Below, piece by piece: positions 32,336 to 44,326 of a stretch of 50,927 nucleotides of DNA. Source of the DNA: Rhodobiaceae bacterium (GTDB lineage Bacteria; Pseudomonadota; Alphaproteobacteria; Rhizobiales; TMED25); assembly GCA_002704755.1 (NCBI GenBank), contig PAHC01000008.1, forward strand, positions 42,236 through 93,162. The letters are read 5' to 3'. Under the pieces are notes generated by a model. That model saw only the letters and a list, made by a program, of their open reading frames with translations. It did no database searches and had not been told where the DNA came from. The translations under genes were made by a program, and so were the position numbers. Positions within the stretch are counted from its first letter, which is position 1. Each line of letters opens with the position of its first letter.

Positions 32336-33213
32336 TTATATAGTAAATTTATCTACAAATCTTTTTTCTATTTTATCTTTAGGCAAAATTACGAATACAT
32401 CAATTGTACCAAATTGTTTATCAATCACGGCACCATCTCCAATGTACGCGCCCAATCTTAGGTAACCTTTTATGAGAGGTGGGAGCATTTTTAAAGCATC
32501 TTTTGTATTTATATTCTCTTTTTCAATTAAATTCATATCTGTATATCTAGAAGGTAATGCACTAACCATCCATTCATCAGGTGCCATACAATAATGGTAT
32601 AGGAAACTTAGAGGCAGTGCTATTTCACTGGGATCATTAGACTGAAAGCTGGCGCAACCAATCATTACATCAAAATCATTTTCTTGAATATATTTCCAAA
32701 CTCCTTGCCATAATAATTCTATGGTTGATTTTTTTCTGTATGTTTGTAAAACACAAGAACGACCCAGTTCAAGAAATTTTTTTTTGGATATTTTTCAAGT
32801 AAAGGTAATAAGTCGTATTCATCTTGCGAGTAGAAGCCTCTATTTTCTTGAGCAGTTCTTTGTGGGAGCAGTCTGTATGTTCCAACTACTTTTTCTTTCC
32901 TCTTTCCAATGAGTGGGACACCTCTTTTTTTATTTCTTTTGTCAATGACGAGCATATGTTGACATATTTTATCATATGCATCTTTGTCTCTTCTAGTAAA
33001 TCTTGTTATCATATTTGGATGAGCGGATAGCTCTTTATAGAAAACTCTATATCTTAGTTGTTGAGCAGCCTTAATTTCATTTTTTGTTGATGCCAGCCGT
33101 GTCTCTAACAGTGTATTAATGGGCTCTTTATTTAGTTTTAGTTTTATTCGTAAAATACCGTTGTTGTATTTTAACGAAATATATTTCCTAATCTTTTGAC
33201 TTAAATTAAACAT
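32336..33213 (-). CDS. OlsB-like (hemolysin-like GNAT) ornithine-ACP N-acyltransferase, reading frame interrupted at an A9 run
   Basis: ORFs 32719-33213 and 32336-32665 are the two halves of one protein. Reading -1 at CCA AAA AAA AAT TTC (minus strand, T9 at 32777-32785) gives YPKKKFLELGRSCVLQTYRKKSTIELLWQGVWKYIQENDFDVMIGCASFQSNDP..., continuous to the stop at 32336. Confidence 0.85.
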
Positions 33214-33236
33214 AAAATAACAATAGCATGAGTTTT

Positions 33237-34181
33237 TTACAAAATCTTTTCTGTTTCATTCCAAAAATTTTCAGCGATATTTTGGCCAGTAAGCCTATGA
33301 ATTTCTCTTATACCCGTCGGAGATGTAACGTTAATTTCAGTTATAAAATTATCAATTACATCAATGCCAACAAAAAAGAGACCAAAATTAATAAGGTCCT
33401 CTGATAACGCATCGCAGATTTCTCTCTCATTTGGGCTTATTTCAGTTTTAACTGCTTGCCCACCGACATGCATATTTGAGCGTATTTCTCCATTTTGGGG
33501 GACTCTATTAATAGCACCAGCAATTTGACCATTTATTAAAATGATTCTTTTATCACCATGACTGACATTTGGTATGAATTTTTGGATAATGAAAGGTTCA
33601 TTACTCACGTTTATAAAATTTTCAACTATTGAACTAAAATTTCTATCGGATTTATTAGAATAAAAAACACTCGCTCCACCATTTCCATATAGGGGTTTAA
33701 TGATAATTTCATCATGTCTATCTCTGAATCTATTAATTTCAGAGGTGTTTCTTGTTATCATTGTAGGTGGCATAAATTTTTTATATTTATTTACAAAAAT
33801 TTTTTCAGGGCAATTTCTCACGTAGAAGGGATTATTTAGAACAAGTACACTCTCCTGAACTGTTTCCAATAAGTGTGTTGCGGTAATATAATTCATATCA
33901 AATGGAGGATCTTGTCTCATTAAAACAACGTCATATTTATCGAGTTGAACACTTTTTGACCGATTTGATTTGATTATTTCACTTGGATTGTTTTTTAAAC
34001 TTATTTGATATGCTTCGGCAAATAAGATTCCATCTTCTAATGTCAACATGTTAGGAGTATAAAAATCTATTTCGTACCCTCTAGTTTGTGCTTCATATAG
34101 AAGGGCAAAAGTACTATCTCCCTCAAGGTTAAGTTTTTCAATGGGATCCATTTGGACAATAATTTTCATGTTACGAACCAA
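33237..34181 (-). CDS. gshB: Glutathione synthetase
   Basis: MKIIVQMDPIEKLNLEGDSTFALLYEAQTRG, MRQDPPFDMNYITATHLLE, KPLYGNGGASVF, NVTSPTGIREI. Confidence 0.97.
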   Translation of the reverse strand: MVRNMKIIVQMDPIEKLNLEGDSTFALLYEAQTRGYEIDFYTPNMLTLEDGILFAEAYQISLKNNPSEIIKSNRSKSVQLDKYDVVLMRQDPPFDMNYITATHLLETVQESVLVLNNPFYVRNCPEKIFVNKYKKFMPPTMITRNTSEINRFRDRHDEIIIKPLYGNGGASVFYSNKSDRNFSSIVENFINVSNEPFIIQKFIPNVSHGDKRIILINGQIAGAINRVPQNGEIRSNMHVGGQAVKTEISPNEREICDALSEDLINFGLFFVGIDVIDNFITEINVTSPTGIREIHRLTGQNIAENFWNETEKIL

Positions 34182-34212
34182 TATTTTAATGTTTTATGTT
34201 ATCCAATATTTT

Positions 34213-35073
34213 TTATTGTTTTTTTAATTTAAGACAAAGGTCATAAATTTTCTTTTTGGGTAGATTGTGTTTTGTATGAATGATATTTGTAATTTGTTTT
34301 AGTGGCAAATCATTTATTAATTTTCTGATTTCAGCCTCAACAACAACATTATCAACAATACAATCAAATTGAGATGTGTTAAATAGAACAACAATCTCTC
34401 CTCTAATTTTATTTTCGGAACTTATCTTGATCATTTCTTCAATTTTGGCGCTTATGACTTCCTCAAAAATTTTTGTCAATTCCCTAACAATAGTGATATG
34501 AATATTTCCATAAATATTTTTAATTTCATCTAATGTTTTTGATAATTTTTTTGAACTCTCAAATATTACAACAGTAGTATTTAGTATTTTTACTTTTTCA
34601 AGTTCAATTTTCCTCTTAGACATAGTATTTGGTAAAAAACCAATGAAATATATTTTATCTGTAGGAAGTCCAGATAGAACTGCTGATGAAGTTAAAGCTG
34701 AGGGACCAGGTATTGAAGTAATATTAATATCCCTATCCCTTAATGCTCTTACAAGTTTATATCCTGGATCAGAAATGAGTGGTGTTCCAGCATCGGATAA
34801 AATTGCAACACTCAGCCCATTTAAGATGTCTTGTAATATTATTTCTCTGTCGTCTTTATTGCTATAATCATTATATCTGTATAATTTTTTTTCTATTTGA
34901 TAATAATTTAATAACTTTTTCGTTACTCGTGTATCTTCACAGTAAATTTTATCTACACAGTTTAAAATACGTAAAGCCCTCAGAGTAATATCTTCCAGAT
35001 TTCCAATGGGGGTTGCCACTAAATATAAACCTGCTTCGATTTTATCTTGCATTTTCTTGTGTTCATATTTCAT
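34213..35073 (-). CDS. rsmI: 16S rRNA (cytidine(1402)-2'-O)-methyltransferase
   Basis: GLYLVATPIGNLEDITLRAL, CEDTRVTKKLL, LSDAGTPLISDPGYKLV, SIPGPSAL. Confidence 0.97.
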   Translation of the reverse strand: MKYEHKKMQDKIEAGLYLVATPIGNLEDITLRALRILNCVDKIYCEDTRVTKKLLNYYQIEKKLYRYNDYSNKDDREIILQDILNGLSVAILSDAGTPLISDPGYKLVRALRDRDINITSIPGPSALTSSAVLSGLPTDKIYFIGFLPNTMSKRKIELEKVKILNTTVVIFESSKKLSKTLDEIKNIYGNIHITIVRELTKIFEEVISAKIEEMIKISSENKIRGEIVVLFNTSQFDCIVDNVVVEAEIRKLINDLPLKQITNIIHTKHNLPKKKIYDLCLKLKKQ

Positions 35074-35080
35074 TTTTTTG

Positions 35081-36226
35081 TCATTGTGATGCTATATTTG
35101 CAATTATCATATCACTTAACATTGATCCTTTACGACTAATATTTATGCTGTCACCATTATTGCTTTTTTCAAGAAAACCATCATTAATAAACTCATCAAC
35201 TTTAACTTTATTGAGCTTTCCACCTAAGGAATTATATCTTTTTATTTTCATTCCTTCCGTGGTTCTCATGGACATTAATAAGTATTCATCACAATTTTGT
35301 TCGGTTGTTAAAATCTCTTCTTCAATCATAGAATTTCCATTTTTTATTATCATGGTTGACCATTTTTGTGGGTCATACTCATTAATTATTGCCGTTCTTT
35401 TCATATTTTTTGATATCCTGGAGTGCGCACCTGGACCAATTCCAACCCACTCACCACTATGCCAATAATTCAGATTATGTTGACACTGATGACCATTTTT
35501 TGCAAAATTTGAAATTTCGTATTTATGTAAATCAAATTCTTCACAAATATCTTCAGTCATTTGATATAGTTTGGCTGAGGTATATTCGTCAGGTAATTTT
35601 AATTTTCCAGCTTTGAATAACTTTTCATACACTGTCTTTGGTTCGATAGTTAGCTGGTAAAGTGACAGGTGTTGAGTAGATAAATTTAATGCTTTATGCA
35701 GCTCTTTTTCCCAATCTGTTTCTTTTTGATCAGGCCTACAGTAGATTAAATCTATAGATACTGAGTCAAAATTGTTAGACGCAATATCGATAGCCTTAAT
35801 AGCTTCGTTCGCAGTATGATTTCTGCCCAATCTTTTTAGGTCAACATCGTTTAAAGACTGAACACCAACTGAAACCCGGTTTATTCCTGCCGACGAATAC
35901 GCAATGAATTTATTTTGTTCTACACTAGTTGGATTAGCCTCAAGTGTAATTTCAAGAGCTTGTTTGGTTTTATATTGTTTACTTATATAATCTAATAAGT
36001 TACCAACTATATTTGGTTCCATTAGAGATGGTGTTCCGCCTCCGAAAAATATTGAACCTATTATTTTATTTCCAATAATTTCTGAATATGAGTCGAGCTC
36101 TTTTTTTAGAAGTCTGAGGTAATTTAGCTGATCAATTGACTGTCTTGAGACATGGCTATTGAAGTCGCAATAAGGGCATTTTGACAGGCAGAATGGCCAA
36201 TGTACATATATTCCAAAATTTGGCAT
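35081..36226 (-). CDS. hemW: Heme chaperone / radical SAM protein HemW
   Basis: FGIYVHWPFCLSKCPYCDFNSH, FFGGGTPSLM, GVQSLND. Confidence 0.95.
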   Translation of the reverse strand: MPNFGIYVHWPFCLSKCPYCDFNSHVSRQSIDQLNYLRLLKKELDSYSEIIGNKIIGSIFFGGGTPSLMEPNIVGNLLDYISKQYKTKQALEITLEANPTSVEQNKFIAYSSAGINRVSVGVQSLNDVDLKRLGRNHTANEAIKAIDIASNNFDSVSIDLIYCRPDQKETDWEKELHKALNLSTQHLSLYQLTIEPKTVYEKLFKAGKLKLPDEYTSAKLYQMTEDICEEFDLHKYEISNFAKNGHQCQHNLNYWHSGEWVGIGPGAHSRISKNMKRTAIINEYDPQKWSTMIIKNGNSMIEEEILTTEQNCDEYLLMSMRTTEGMKIKRYNSLGGKLNKVKVDEFINDGFLEKSNNGDSINISRKGSMLSDMIIANIASQ

Positions 36227-36228
36227 CT

Positions 36229-36864
36229 TTAATTTTCTGTATTAATTAAAAATTTAACAAATTTATCAAATGCTCTGGCTCTGTGCGATAAGCCTATTTT
36301 TTCTCTTGACCACGAATGTTTTTCGGTAGATGTGAGCTCGCCAAAAGTTTCAAACCTATCATCTGGTTTGAATATTGCGTCATATCCAAAACCATAATTA
36401 CCTCTTGGAGGCCATACTATCTTACCTTCAACTTTTCCAACAAAAAACAAATAGTCACCATTTGTCCTATAAAGGCAAAGTGCACAAATGAATCTCGCTG
36501 TTCTTTTTTCTTCCGCAATTTTCTTTTCCTCAAGTAGCCTATTAACTTCCTTCATTGCATAATCAAAATCTTTATCTGGACCGGCCCATCTCGCAGAATA
36601 AATACCTGGATCTCCGCCGAGAGCATCCACCTCCAAACCTGAGTCATCTGATAGTGTTGTTAAACCAGATAGTTCACAGCCAGACTTGGCTTTAATTAAT
36701 GCATTAGCCTCAAAGGTATTTCCATCCTCTATTGGCTCAATCAACCCAAGTTCCTTAGATGAAACAATACACAAGTCACTAAAATTTAATAGCTCTCTGA
36801 ATTCAGATATTTTTCCTTCGTTATGACTTGCGATTAATAATTTGTTTTGATCAAAACTAAGCAT
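36229..36864 (-). CDS. rdgB: XTP/dITP diphosphatase
   Basis: LLIASHNEGKISEFRELL, TLSDDSGLEVDALGGDPGIYSARW, SHRARAF. Confidence 0.97.
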   Translation of the reverse strand: MLSFDQNKLLIASHNEGKISEFRELLNFSDLCIVSSKELGLIEPIEDGNTFEANALIKAKSGCELSGLTTLSDDSGLEVDALGGDPGIYSARWAGPDKDFDYAMKEVNRLLEEKKIAEEKRTARFICALCLYRTNGDYLFFVGKVEGKIVWPPRGNYGFGYDAIFKPDDRFETFGELTSTEKHSWSREKIGLSHRARAFDKFVKFLINTEN

Positions 36865-36866
36865 AA

Positions 36867-37595
36867 TTATTTTATTGCATTTAATTGTGCCTGAAGAATT
36901 TCAGTCGATTTATTTTTTACCATGTCTAACATAATTAGAAGGTCTTGAGTTAAGAATGTTTTTTCTTCCCCTGTCGACTGAACTTCTATTAGTTCAAATT
37001 CTCTTGTAAAAATGATATTTGCATCGACCTCTGCTGATGAATCCTCCTCATAATCAAGGTCCATGAGCACTTCTCCATTCACAATACCGCAGGATATTGC
37101 GGCGACTTGGGTTTTAAGTGGGTTTTTTGAAATAATTCCAATCTTAAGCATTTTTTCTATGCATAATTTTAACGCTAACCACCCACCTGTAATTGAAGCT
37201 GTTCTGGTTCCACCGTCTGCTTGAATAACATCACAATCAATTATGATCTGTTTTTCTGCCAATCCATCAAGATCAACGGATGCTCTTAAGCTCCTGCCAA
37301 TAAGCCTTTGTATTTCTTGTGTACGTCCCGATTGTTTGCCAGATTTTGCTTCTCTTTGCATTCTGTCGTTAGTAGATCTTGGAAGCATCCCATATTCAGC
37401 TGTGACCCATCCCTTGCCACTTCCTTTGAGCCAGATTGGTGCTCTGCTATCAATTGTCGCTGTGCAAATAACCCGAGTATTACCAATTTCAATCATGCAT
37501 GATCCGTCAGCGTTATTCACAAAATTAGGTGAAATATTTATTGGACGTAAATCAGTATTTTTTCTCTTAAAACTTCGCATTAAAGTTACTTGCAT
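36867..37595 (-). CDS. rph: Ribonuclease PH
   Basis: WVTAEYGMLPRSTNDRMQREAKSGKQSGRTQEIQRLIGRSLRA, DCDVIQADGGTRTASITG. Confidence 0.98.
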   Translation of the reverse strand: MQVTLMRSFKRKNTDLRPINISPNFVNNADGSCMIEIGNTRVICTATIDSRAPIWLKGSGKGWVTAEYGMLPRSTNDRMQREAKSGKQSGRTQEIQRLIGRSLRASVDLDGLAEKQIIIDCDVIQADGGTRTASITGGWLALKLCIEKMLKIGIISKNPLKTQVAAISCGIVNGEVLMDLDYEEDSSAEVDANIIFTREFELIEVQSTGEEKTFLTQDLLIMLDMVKNKSTEILQAQLNAIK

Positions 37596-37667
37596 TTATG
37601 TATTACTATTTAATATATTTATAATGTATAACATTTATTAAACGAAACAGAAAGTTTAACAATTTAT

Positions 37668-38729
37668 ATGGTTGATAGAAAATTAAATCTTTTAGACTTA
37701 GATGATAGATCAAGAATAATATTTAAGAAAATAGTTGAGGAATATTTAAATACCGGTTCTCCGATTGGATCTAGGACCATATCTCAAATGGATCAATTTG
37801 ATCTGTCTGCTGCCTCAATTAGAAACGTAATGCATGATTTGGAGTCACTGGAATTAATTTATTCCCCTCACATTAGCGCAGGTAGAATTCCAACTGAAGG
37901 TGGGTTGAGATTATTTGTTGATGCTATGTTGGAAATCGGAAGCTTGACTAATGTTGATCAAGCCGCAATTAAACAACAGGCAATGGCAAATAACATGTCT
38001 ATCGAGGATGCTCTTGCTAAAGCAAGTGAAATGCTATCAGGTCTAACAAATTATACTGGAGTAGTATCGGTAAATAAGGATGCTAAATACATTAAACACA
38101 TTGAATTTGTCTTACTTGATAAAACAAAAGTTCTAGTGATACTGGTTGATGAAGATGGAAATGTTGAAAATAGAATAATTGATAATTCAGAGGGATTAAC
38201 TGCTTCAAGTCTTGCGGCTGCCGGGAATTATTTGAATCATCATATGAGGGGTTTTACACTTAATGAGGCAATAAAAAGAATTGAAGTTGATCTCTCAGAA
38301 AAGAAGAATGAACTTGACAGAGAAACAGCGACACTACTGACCCAAGGGCTAGCAACTTGGACTAGTTCGAATTATAAAAAAGAAGATAAAATACTTATTG
38401 TAAAAGGTGCATCAAACCTAATATCTAATATTGAAGCAAATGAGGATTTAGACAGAATAAAACATCTTTTTCAAGATTTAGAGGACAAAAAAGAGATAAT
38501 ACAATTACTTGGTATGGCAGAGAAAGCCGAAGGGGTTAGAATCTTTATAGGATCTGAAAATAAATTATTCTCACTTTCAGGGTCTTCCATGGTTGTCGCG
38601 CCTTATCAAAACGAGAAAAAACAGGTAATAGGTGTATTAGGGGTGATCGGCCCAACAAGAATGAACTATGGGCGTATTATTCCCATGGTAAATTATACGG
38701 CTGAGTTAATGAAAAAAATTTTGGGTTAA
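37668..38729 (+). CDS. hrcA: Heat-inducible transcription repressor HrcA
   Basis: LNTGSPIGSRTIS, SAASIRNVMHDLE, IGPTRMNYGRIIPMVNYTAELM. Confidence 0.96.
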   Translation: MVDRKLNLLDLDDRSRIIFKKIVEEYLNTGSPIGSRTISQMDQFDLSAASIRNVMHDLESLELIYSPHISAGRIPTEGGLRLFVDAMLEIGSLTNVDQAAIKQQAMANNMSIEDALAKASEMLSGLTNYTGVVSVNKDAKYIKHIEFVLLDKTKVLVILVDEDGNVENRIIDNSEGLTASSLAAAGNYLNHHMRGFTLNEAIKRIEVDLSEKKNELDRETATLLTQGLATWTSSNYKKEDKILIVKGASNLISNIEANEDLDRIKHLFQDLEDKKEIIQLLGMAEKAEGVRIFIGSENKLFSLSGSSMVVAPYQNEKKQVIGVLGVIGPTRMNYGRIIPMVNYTAELMKKILG

Positions 38730-38795
38730 GGCTAGAAAGGTATAGAGTAAATATTATATAGCATTATATAGGTTAAAAAATTAGTTGGGATTCTA

Positions 38796-39386
38796 ATGGA
38801 AAACACGGAAGATAAAAAATCAAAAAAAGAAGAACATATCGAAGTAACTGATACTGATAATCTAGGCGAAAACACTAGAGAAGAGGAAGGGGCCATAGCT
38901 TCGGATGAGAACTCTATTCCAGATTTAGATCATGCAGGTCAAATTGATGAATTAAATGATCGTTTATTAAGAATGGCAGCAGAAATAGAAAATCTTAGAA
39001 AGAGAAGCCTAAAGGAAAGAGAAGATGCCATCAAATATTCAACAACAAAATTTGCAAGGGATATAATTACTGTGGCAGATGACCTTGAAAGAGCGATAGA
39101 AAGCGTTCAAGGGATCGATTTTGAAACAAATGATACAATGAAAACGCTTTATGATGGGGTAGAGCTAACTTTACGTTCTTTGACACAGATTTTTTCTAGA
39201 AATGGTATTGAAAGATTTGATCCTTTGGGAGAAAAATTTGACCCAACAATGCATGAGGCAATGTTTGAGGTGCCTAACTCAGAAAATGAGAGTGGTATTA
39301 TTGTTCATCTAGTGGAACCAGGTTATCGTCTAAACGACCGTATTTTGAGACCAGCCAGAGTCGGAGTCAGTAAATCAGACAAATAA
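38796..39386 (+). CDS. grpE: Nucleotide exchange factor GrpE
   Basis: LLRMAAEIENLRKRS, FDPTMHEAMFEVP, GYRLNDRILRPARVGVS. Confidence 0.96.
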   Translation: MENTEDKKSKKEEHIEVTDTDNLGENTREEEGAIASDENSIPDLDHAGQIDELNDRLLRMAAEIENLRKRSLKEREDAIKYSTTKFARDIITVADDLERAIESVQGIDFETNDTMKTLYDGVELTLRSLTQIFSRNGIERFDPLGEKFDPTMHEAMFEVPNSENESGIIVHLVEPGYRLNDRILRPARVGVSKSDK

Positions 39387-39423
39387 GTAATGTGTTATTG
39401 GAATAATCAGAAATGAAAATTGT

Positions 39424-40575
39424 ATGGTTTATGATAAAAACACTAAAAATTTAACAAGAATTAATAAACTTAATTTAACTGATTTTAGGAACCACAGCTA
39501 TTCATCTATAACAACCGATAAAGATTTTATCTTGCTAACGGGTTTAAATGGATCTGGTAAGACTAACGTTCTAGAAGCAATATCAATGTTTACAGCAAGT
39601 AAAGGTTTGAGGGGGTCAAGTTTAGCTGATCAGTCGAATTCAAATGGAAGAGGAGGATGGTCAGTTTTCATGGAAGTGCATAGCGAATTGGGTAATCTTA
39701 AGCTTGGTACTGGAATTAATAAACATGATCTTATAAAAGGAAAAGCTAGGCAGTGCAGAGTAGATGGGACTTCATACAAAAGCCCAAAAATATTTACAAA
39801 TTATCTTGGTTTAATCTGGTTAACACCTCAAATGGACGGTCTATTCATAGGACAAAGAAGTGATAGACGTAAATTTTTTGATAAATTAATAAATCTTCTA
39901 GAAACAGACCATTCAGAAAACATAAAAAATTATGAGCGCTTGATTATGCAAAGAAATAAGCTTTTGACGAGATTGGATGTTTTAGAAGATAATTGGTTAG
40001 ACAATTTAGAAAAACAAATAGCTAAATTAGCTACACAGATATTTATTTCACGTGATTTGGCTGTAAATAAAATAAATAAAATTATGGAGGAAGAAGTTAG
40101 ATCAAATTTATTCCCCTCAGCGAAGATTGTTATGAGAGAAGAGATTGGTAATGTCAATCTAGATTTAGATATGGAACAAATTGAAGAAAATATTAAAAAT
40201 TTATTCTTCGAGTCCCGCAAAAAAGATAAAGCAACCTATAAAGCAAACTTCGGAGTACATAGAACTGATTTTACGCTTTTATATAAAAAAAATAATATGT
40301 TCGCCGAAAATTGTTCAACTGGTGAACAAAAAAATCTACTTATCTCACTAATTCTTGCAGAAGCAAGAGTATTTCAAAATAACAATGATAACTTACCTAT
40401 TTTACTATTAGATGAAATCACAGCGCATATGGATAATAAGAGGCTCACAAACTTATTTGATCAAATTTCAGACATCGGATCTCAAACGTGGCTTACTGGT
40501 ACTTCACCTGATTTTTTTGCTCATATTCGCAATAAAACTGATATTTTTGATATTAGTAATGGAAAACTGATCTAG
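39424..40575 (+). CDS. recF: DNA replication and repair protein RecF
   Basis: LLTGLNGSGKTNVLEAISMF, DGLFIGQRSDRRKFFDKL, STGEQKNLLISLILAEA. Confidence 0.95.
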   Translation: MVYDKNTKNLTRINKLNLTDFRNHSYSSITTDKDFILLTGLNGSGKTNVLEAISMFTASKGLRGSSLADQSNSNGRGGWSVFMEVHSELGNLKLGTGINKHDLIKGKARQCRVDGTSYKSPKIFTNYLGLIWLTPQMDGLFIGQRSDRRKFFDKLINLLETDHSENIKNYERLIMQRNKLLTRLDVLEDNWLDNLEKQIAKLATQIFISRDLAVNKINKIMEEEVRSNLFPSAKIVMREEIGNVNLDLDMEQIEENIKNLFFESRKKDKATYKANFGVHRTDFTLLYKKNNMFAENCSTGEQKNLLISLILAEARVFQNNNDNLPILLLDEITAHMDNKRLTNLFDQISDIGSQTWLTGTSPDFFAHIRNKTDIFDISNGKLI

Positions 40576-40593
40576 AAAGCGCTTTGACCGATT

Positions 40594-40619
40594 AAAAACT
40601 TGCAGAATCAAGTTTTTTT
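40594..40619 (+). terminator. Likely intrinsic terminator between recF and gyrB
   Basis: AAAAACTTG-CAGAAT-CAAGTTTTT (9-bp stem, 6-nt loop) running into a T tract; low GC, so moderate strength. Confidence 0.6.
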
Positions 40620-40638
40620 AATCTAAAATAGATTTTAA

Positions 40639-43100
<2,462 letters not shown>

Positions 43101-43106
43101 AAGACA

Positions 43107-44306
43107 TTACAATTGAATGTACCCTTGTGTAAAACTATGCATACGAACAGCTTTGTCTTTTTGAATATGAACTAACTCACCTGTTTGAATCCCAGCTTTA
43201 TGATTATTGGTAATAACATTCGGTTGTATAACTACCAACATATTTTCTTTGAAGACAAAATTATCATAATGACTGGCTGGTCTGCTTTTTGTGCCAATCA
43301 CCGGATCTAAATATCCGCCGCCGTAACCATGAATTAAATCATCCCAAATAGAGAAGCTACCATCCTCTATTTTTGATGAAATATTGTATATTTCTTCAAT
43401 AGTAGTTCCATCTTTTAATATTTCAAAGATACTCTTGAATACTTCATCTCCAACTGCATGCAATTCACTATACAATGGATTTAATTTTTTAAAACCAATA
43501 CTCCTCAAAACCTGTCCGGGATAATTCCAAAAGTGGGAACTTATTTCTGTTGTAATAACATCATCTTTCGTAATAGTTTTGTTTGAAGTATATTGATAGG
43601 GAACACAATTATCTGGTTTATCCATATCAGTTATACCAAAAAAATTTATTATTTTATGTCCACCATGTTTTAAATAACCTGATTGAGTGATTTGAGACAT
43701 TTCATGTTCTGTAAGCCCGGGCTCCAGGTTATTGACTAAATTGTTGATACCTTCATCAGTTAGTGCGGCAGCAATTTTCATCCACGAAACTTCTTCAGCA
43801 CTTTTGATCGAGCGCATCTTGTTATAATGTGAAAAAATATCTATTACTTGGATATTTTTTTCATTCAATTGTTCAACATAACTATAGGGTAATCTACCAA
43901 TAACACCTATTTTACCATTGCTATCTAGATTCTGGATTATACTTGGAAAGATCTTTTGAGATAGCTGTCTCTCTCCCCATATAAGGTTTGTTTGATTATT
44001 AATTAATTTTTCTGCCATTGGTAAATGGTTGTAATGTTCCACATATAAATTTATCTTCTTTCCATCGACAATATCAACCAATGCTTCCTGGGTTGTGTGC
44101 CACCCTGTAAAATATTGTACAGCACTCCCGGATCCTATAGCTTCATATATGACAACCTTATCAAGATTAAGATTTGAAATAGTGTCTGAAAGGAGAGCAA
44201 TTCTTCTCTTATATTCATTTTCAGTAAATACAGGATATTTAGTTTCGAGTATTTTTTTACTACCCTGATCTAGGCTGCTAATAAAATAGCCATTCTGCAT
44301 TATCAA
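43107..44306 (-). CDS. M24 (creatinase/aminopeptidase P, 'pita-bread') family protein with apparently degenerate metal site
   Basis: Creatinase-N-like domain (YFTGWHTTQEALVDI) plus M24 fold landmarks (MRSIKSAEEVSWMKIAAALTDEGI, DDVITTEISSHFWNYPGQVLRSI, IHGYGGGYLDP, NMLVVIQPNV). Confidence 0.82.
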   Translation of the reverse strand: MIMQNGYFISSLDQGSKKILETKYPVFTENEYKRRIALLSDTISNLNLDKVVIYEAIGSGSAVQYFTGWHTTQEALVDIVDGKKINLYVEHYNHLPMAEKLINNQTNLIWGERQLSQKIFPSIIQNLDSNGKIGVIGRLPYSYVEQLNEKNIQVIDIFSHYNKMRSIKSAEEVSWMKIAAALTDEGINNLVNNLEPGLTEHEMSQITQSGYLKHGGHKIINFFGITDMDKPDNCVPYQYTSNKTITKDDVITTEISSHFWNYPGQVLRSIGFKKLNPLYSELHAVGDEVFKSIFEILKDGTTIEEIYNISSKIEDGSFSIWDDLIHGYGGGYLDPVIGTKSRPASHYDNFVFKENMLVVIQPNVITNNHKAGIQTGELVHIQKDKAVRMHSFTQGYIQL

Positions 44307-44326
44307 ATCTCCTTTTAAATTTTTAA

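Noticed and set aside
35013-35468. 151-aa plus-strand ORF across rsmI/hemW
   Set aside because: Antisense to two well-supported genes, with no recognisable domain.
40576-40585. AAAGCGCTTT palindrome after recF
   Set aside because: Only 10 bp and no T tract or repeat partner; expected by chance.
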